NCBI GenBank assembly: GCA_019746095.1 | Contig: JAIESL010000012.1 | Location: forward strand, 1 to 64,000 | Length of the DNA stretch: 64,000 nt | DNA from: Caulobacteraceae bacterium | GTDB lineage: Bacteria; Pseudomonadota; Alphaproteobacteria; Caulobacterales; Caulobacteraceae | Direction of reading: 5' to 3' | Part shown: piece after piece, positions 60,873 to 64,000 of the stretch | How positions within the stretch are numbered: position 1 is the stretch's first letter | Layout: every line of letters begins with the position of its first letter | The notes under the pieces: model-generated | What the model was told of the DNA's origin: nothing | Seen by the model: the letters and a program-made list of their open reading frames with translations, nothing else | Database searches by the model: none | Program-made: the position numbers and the translations under genes

Positions 60873-60892
60873 GGTAGAACCGGTTCTACCAT
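60871..60892. promoter_or_regulatory. 22-bp perfect palindromic operator of vapBC
   Basis: Arms ATGGTAGAACC and GGTTCTACCAT meet without a spacer, a perfect 22-bp dyad. It overlaps the vapB start codon (60872-60870) by two bases. It probably binds the VapBC complex and also covers the transcription start. Confidence 0.85.
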
Positions 60893-60906
60893 ACGCCCGA
60901 CGCCAC

Positions 60907-62718
60907 TTAAAGCGGCGCAGCCTGCGCCTTCAGCCAGTCCAGCACCTCGCCGTCGAGCAGCGGCCCGACCTTGGCGAGGACCTCGGCGTGATAGGCGTCG
61001 ACATAGGCGCGCTCGTCCGAGGTCAGCAGTCCAACGTCGATCAGCTTGCGGTCCAGCGGCGCCAGGGTCAGTTGCTCGAAGCCGTGCATGGGCCGCTCGC
61101 CACCCGGGATCGGCGTCGGCGCGGTGACCACCTGCAGCGTCTCGATGCGGATGCCCCAGTGGCCCTCGCGGTAATAGCCGGGCTCGTTGGACAGGATCAT
61201 CCCGGTCAGCAGGGGCTGGGTGTTGCCGGCCTTGGCGACCCGCTGCGGTCCCTCGTGGACACCCAGATAGGAACCGACGCCGTGGCCGGTGCCGTGGTCG
61301 TAGTCGTGGCCCGCCATCCACAGCGGCAGGCGCGCCAGGGCGTCCAGCTGGGAGCCAGTCGTGCCGACCGGGAAACGCACCACGGCCATGGCGATATGAC
61401 CCTTGAGCACCAGGGTGAACATGCGGCGCTGGTCGGCGCTCGGCTCGCCCACGGCCATGGTGCGGGTCACATCAGTGGTGCCGTCCAGATACTGGCCGCC
61501 GCCGTCGACCAGCAGCAGGCTGCCCGTCTCCATCCGCCGGATGGTGCGGGTCACGGGCTTGTAGTGCGGCAGGGCCCCGTTCGGGCCGCAGCCGGCGATG
61601 GTGTCGAAGCTCAGGTCCTTCAGGGCCCCGGTGGCCTCGCGGAAACCTTCCAGCGCCTCGGCGATCTGGCGTTCGTCGGGCAGGGTCGCCTGCCCCACGG
61701 TGTCGACCCAGTGCAGGAAGCGGGTCAGGGCCGCGCCGTCGCGGATATGGGCCTGACGCGTGCCCTCGATCTCGACCGGATTCTTGCAGGCCCGCGGCAG
61801 GGTGCAGGGATCCATGCCGCGCACCACGGTCGCGCCCGCCGATTCCAGCCGGTCGAAATACCAGGCCGGGGACTGGCCGGGATCGACCAGCACCTTCCGG
61901 CCCGACAGGGCGTCCAGCGCGGCGTCCAGCGCGGCCGGGACCTCCAGAGTCACCGCATCGCCCAGCCAGCCGGGCAGCTCATTGGTCACCTTGCGCGGAT
62001 CGAGGAACAGCGACGCCGTGCCGTCCGCCTTCACCACCGCCTGTCCCAGCGGCAAGGGGGTGCGGATCACATCGCCGCCGCGGATGTTGAACAGCCAGGC
62101 CAGCGAGGCCGGTGCCGTCAGGACGGCGGCGTCCGCCCCGGCGCGGGCCACGGCCTGGCCGATGCGGGCCCGTTTGGAGGCGCTGGTCTCGCCGCTGTAG
62201 CGGTCCTCGTGCGGCACGACCGGGGCGGTCGGCTGCTCCGGCCGTTCGTCGGCCCAGGCGAGATCGAGCGGGTTCGGATCGACCGGCCGCAACTCGGCCC
62301 CGGCCTTCGCCGCCGCACGCTTCAGCGCGGCCAGGGCATCCGGGCTGTGCAGGCGCGGATCATAGCCGATGATCGCCCCGGCGGGCGCGCGCTCCAGATA
62401 GGCCGGCACGCCGCCGTCCACGAGGTCGAGGATCTCGAACTGCGCCGCATCGACCTGGGCCCGGACCTGGACGGTGTAGCGGCCGTCGGCGAACACAGCC
62501 GCCCGGTCCTTCATCACCACGCCCGCACCCGCCGAGCCGGTGAAGCCGCTCAGCCAGGCCAGCCGGTCATTGGCGGCCGGCAGATATTCGTTCTGGTGCT
62601 CGTCCTCATGCGGCACCAGCAGACCGTCGAGCCCCTGTTCGGCCATCTTCGCGCGGACGCGGGGAAGGTGCTTCGCCCCGAAGGACGGATCGGTGGTTTC
62701 ATCGAAGGACTGGCGCAT
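60907..62718 (-). CDS. pepP: Xaa-Pro aminopeptidase (M24B family)
   Basis: A 603-residue cytosolic metallopeptidase cleaving X-Pro N-termini. It has two N-terminal creatinase-like domains (from GLDGLLVPHEDEHQNEYLPAANDRLAWLSGFTGSAG) and a C-terminal pita-bread domain. Metal ligands are Asp in LLLVDGGGQYLDGTTDVTRT, His in HGTGHGVGSYLGVHEGP, Glu in ILSNEPGYY and Glu in GIRIETLQVV. The long, three-domain form matches the APP1/XPNPEP1 type common in alphaproteobacteria. ATG 62718 starts MRQSFDE; the open frame before it is repeat-derived. Confidence 0.95.
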   Translation of the reverse strand: MRQSFDETTDPSFGAKHLPRVRAKMAEQGLDGLLVPHEDEHQNEYLPAANDRLAWLSGFTGSAGAGVVMKDRAAVFADGRYTVQVRAQVDAAQFEILDLVDGGVPAYLERAPAGAIIGYDPRLHSPDALAALKRAAAKAGAELRPVDPNPLDLAWADERPEQPTAPVVPHEDRYSGETSASKRARIGQAVARAGADAAVLTAPASLAWLFNIRGGDVIRTPLPLGQAVVKADGTASLFLDPRKVTNELPGWLGDAVTLEVPAALDAALDALSGRKVLVDPGQSPAWYFDRLESAGATVVRGMDPCTLPRACKNPVEIEGTRQAHIRDGAALTRFLHWVDTVGQATLPDERQIAEALEGFREATGALKDLSFDTIAGCGPNGALPHYKPVTRTIRRMETGSLLLVDGGGQYLDGTTDVTRTMAVGEPSADQRRMFTLVLKGHIAMAVVRFPVGTTGSQLDALARLPLWMAGHDYDHGTGHGVGSYLGVHEGPQRVAKAGNTQPLLTGMILSNEPGYYREGHWGIRIETLQVVTAPTPIPGGERPMHGFEQLTLAPLDRKLIDVGLLTSDERAYVDAYHAEVLAKVGPLLDGEVLDWLKAQAAPL

Positions 62719-62768
62719 GGGCGAGGCATAGCACCAGACGTAATGGTGTGGGGAGAGGCCAAGCGTTC

Positions 62769-62911
62769 TCCCTCCCTCTCCGAGGGAGGGATGTCGGCGC
62801 GAAGCGACGACAGGGTGGGAAGGGCTCGGCGACGCAAGCGCCGGCGCCCGTGGTGCTGAACCGCCCCCACCCGGTCGCTGCGCGACCACCCTCCCCCGAG
62901 GGGGAGGGAGA
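62769..62911. repeat. Palindromic intergenic repeat element
   Basis: The left arm (62769-62820: CTCCCTCCCTCTCCGAGGG, then a TCGGCGCGAAGCGACGA core and CAGGGTGGG) is related in inverted orientation to the right arm (62868-62911: CCCACCC, GGTCGCTGCGCGACC, CCCTCCCCCGAGGGGGAGGG). Each arm itself contains short hairpins. The form resembles the REP/BIME-like palindromes scattered through Caulobacteraceae intergenic regions. It fills the space between the aminopeptidase and prmA genes. Confidence 0.75.
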
Positions 62912-62921
62912 CTGCGGTATC

Positions 62922-63791
62922 CTAGCCCACCCGCCTCAGCACCAGGGCGCTCCAGGCGTCGCGGTGGATGCGGCGCTCGAGCACGAAGCCGCGCGACAGA
63001 TAGGCCGCCGAAACCCGCCGCTCCTGGGTCCGCAGCAGGCCGGACAGGATGGCGACGCCGCCGAGGCTGAGCGCATTCTTGATATCCTGCGACAGGGAGA
63101 CCAGCGGCGGGGCCAGGATGTTGGCGAAGACCAGATCATAGGGGCCGTGCTGCCGCACCTTGCGGTCGTTCAGGCCGAAGGCGTGGACGAAGCGGGCATC
63201 GGCCATGTTCAGCTTCGCGTTCTCGTTGGCGATCCGCACCGAGGGCTGGTCGATGTCGGTGCCGACGGCGACCTTGGATCCTGTCTTCGCCGCCGCGATG
63301 GCCAGCACGCCCGTGCCGCAGCCGACATCGAGCACACGCTCGAACCGTTCCTTCTTGAGCAGCTCATCGAAGGCCATCAGACAGCCGACCGTGGTGCCGT
63401 GATGGCCGGTGCCGAAGGCGGCGCCGGCGTCGATCTTCAGATTGACGGTGTTGTTCGGGACGATGCCCTGGTCGTGGGCGCCATAGACGAAGAACCGTCC
63501 GGCCCGCACCGGCGGCAGGCCCGACAGGGACATGGCCAGCCAGTCGGCATCGGCCAGTTTTTCGACGATCACGGTCAGGCCTTCGTGGGCCTTCAGCCGG
63601 GCCTCGATACCGCGCGCGTCGTCGTCATCATTGGGAAAGGCGTCGATGCGCCAGATGCCCTTGTCCTCGTCTTCCTCAAGGATGGAATAGGTCGCGCCTT
63701 CCAGCAGCGGATCGGAATCCAGCGACACGGCAGCTGCCTCGGCGATCGCCCGCGGGCCCCTCGCGATTATTTGCACGGCAGACTCGGACAT
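62922..63791 (-). CDS. prmA: Ribosomal protein L11 methyltransferase PrmA
   Basis: A 289-residue SAM-dependent methyltransferase that trimethylates ribosomal protein L11. The substrate-recognition domain is N-terminal; the interdomain motif [18 protein letters not shown] is followed by the SAM site [36 protein letters not shown] and the catalytic-site [15 protein letters not shown]. Length is normal. Read leftward, divergent from the Lys/Ala/Pro-rich gene at the window end. Many bacteria keep this gene alone as here. Confidence 0.95.
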   Translation of the reverse strand: MSESAVQIIARGPRAIAEAAAVSLDSDPLLEGATYSILEEDEDKGIWRIDAFPNDDDDARGIEARLKAHEGLTVIVEKLADADWLAMSLSGLPPVRAGRFFVYGAHDQGIVPNNTVNLKIDAGAAFGTGHHGTTVGCLMAFDELLKKERFERVLDVGCGTGVLAIAAAKTGSKVAVGTDIDQPSVRIANENAKLNMADARFVHAFGLNDRKVRQHGPYDLVFANILAPPLVSLSQDIKNALSLGGVAILSGLLRTQERRVSAAYLSRGFVLERRIHRDAWSALVLRRVG

Positions 63792-63885
63792 TTCTCAAAC
63801 ACCGCTATCATTGCGAATCAAGGCAGGCGCTGGTGTTCTCACGGGTGCCAGCATCAACCAATCGAACCGAGGGGTCGGGGAATTC

Positions 63886-64000
63886 ATGGCTAAAGCACCA
63901 TCCAAGCCTAAGGCGGCCGCCAAACCGAAGGCGGCACCCGCCGCTTCCAAGCCGAAACCGGCAGCAAAGTCGAGCGCCGCACCGAAAGCGGCTGCAAAAC
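63886..64000 (+). CDS. Lys/Ala/Pro-rich protein, 5' end only
   Basis: The first 38 codons of a gene running off the right edge. They encode MAKAPSKPKAAAKPKAAPAA and continue with more Lys-Ala-Pro units. This composition is seen in histone H1-like DNA-binding proteins and in low-complexity linkers before enzymatic domains, so no function can be assigned. The ATG is preceded by GAGGGG about 12 nt upstream. It diverges from prmA. Confidence 0.6.
   Translation, partial: MAKAPSKPKAAAKPKAAPAASKPKPAAKSSAAPKAAAK

Overview
The window is GC-rich chromosomal DNA, most likely from a Caulobacteraceae alphaproteobacterium, with Brevundimonas or a near relative the best guess. This rests on holdfast-type polysaccharide genes, many TonB-dependent receptors, a type II secretion locus next to a surface lipoprotein, RcnB-family proteins, and dense alphaproteobacterial operons with ATGA/TGATG overlaps. 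The genus is inferred from gene content, not from a marker gene.

Left part (1-10.2 kb), minus strand: type II secretion genes gspC-D-E-F (gspF runs off the edge), preceded by a lipoprotein gene and a TonB-receptor gene. 11/22-bp-phased repeats lie upstream of both the lipoprotein gene and gspC. A small DUF7662-like gene follows. This resembles the published C. crescentus arrangement in which a T2SS locus adjoins the phosphate-starvation lipoprotein ElpS.

Accessory part (10.26-36.0 kb): this looks like an island inserted at tRNA-Ser(GCT). An integrase sits next to the tRNA, a degraded copy of the tRNA 3' end lies at 10.26 kb, and a 148-bp direct repeat flanks the cargo. The cargo has two blocks. 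The first (10.97-22.74 kb) is a catabolic cluster: polyol/uronate dehydrogenase, MFS permease, GntR and AraC regulators, FAD- and FMN-type 2-hydroxy-acid oxidases, TonB receptor, ROK kinase and carboxylesterase. Three copies of one 15-bp operator tie parts of it together. The second (23.1-31.6 kb) is a copper-resistance block: recombinase, TonB receptor, DUF411, a CopC-like protein, CopB, CopA, an NTF2-like protein, CopD and CopC. The mobility module (32-35.8 kb) holds a Rep-like HUH pseudogene with one in-frame stop, a Cys-rich protein, an HTH protein, an unknown ORF and the integrase.

Middle part (36-44.2 kb): a holdfast-type polysaccharide locus. It encodes a polyprenyl-phosphate sugar transferase, a flippase, two glycosyltransferases, an HfsB-like P-loop protein lacking the Walker-A lysine, an HfsA-like chain-length protein and an HfsD-like export lipoprotein. 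Just after it, a four-helix-bundle (S23) gene is enclosed by inverted arrays of a 7-bp repeat.

Right part (44.7-64 kb): mostly housekeeping genes. These are an SDR and a dienoyl-CoA isomerase, a SOUL protein, a Sel1-like protein, a GST, two RcnB-family proteins sharing a promoter motif, ppk-ppx, a lipoprotein, an ICMT-like methyltransferase, an M28 peptidase, ligA, an aldo/keto reductase, vapBC with a palindromic operator over its start codon, Xaa-Pro aminopeptidase, a palindromic repeat element, prmA and the start of a Lys/Ala/Pro-rich protein.
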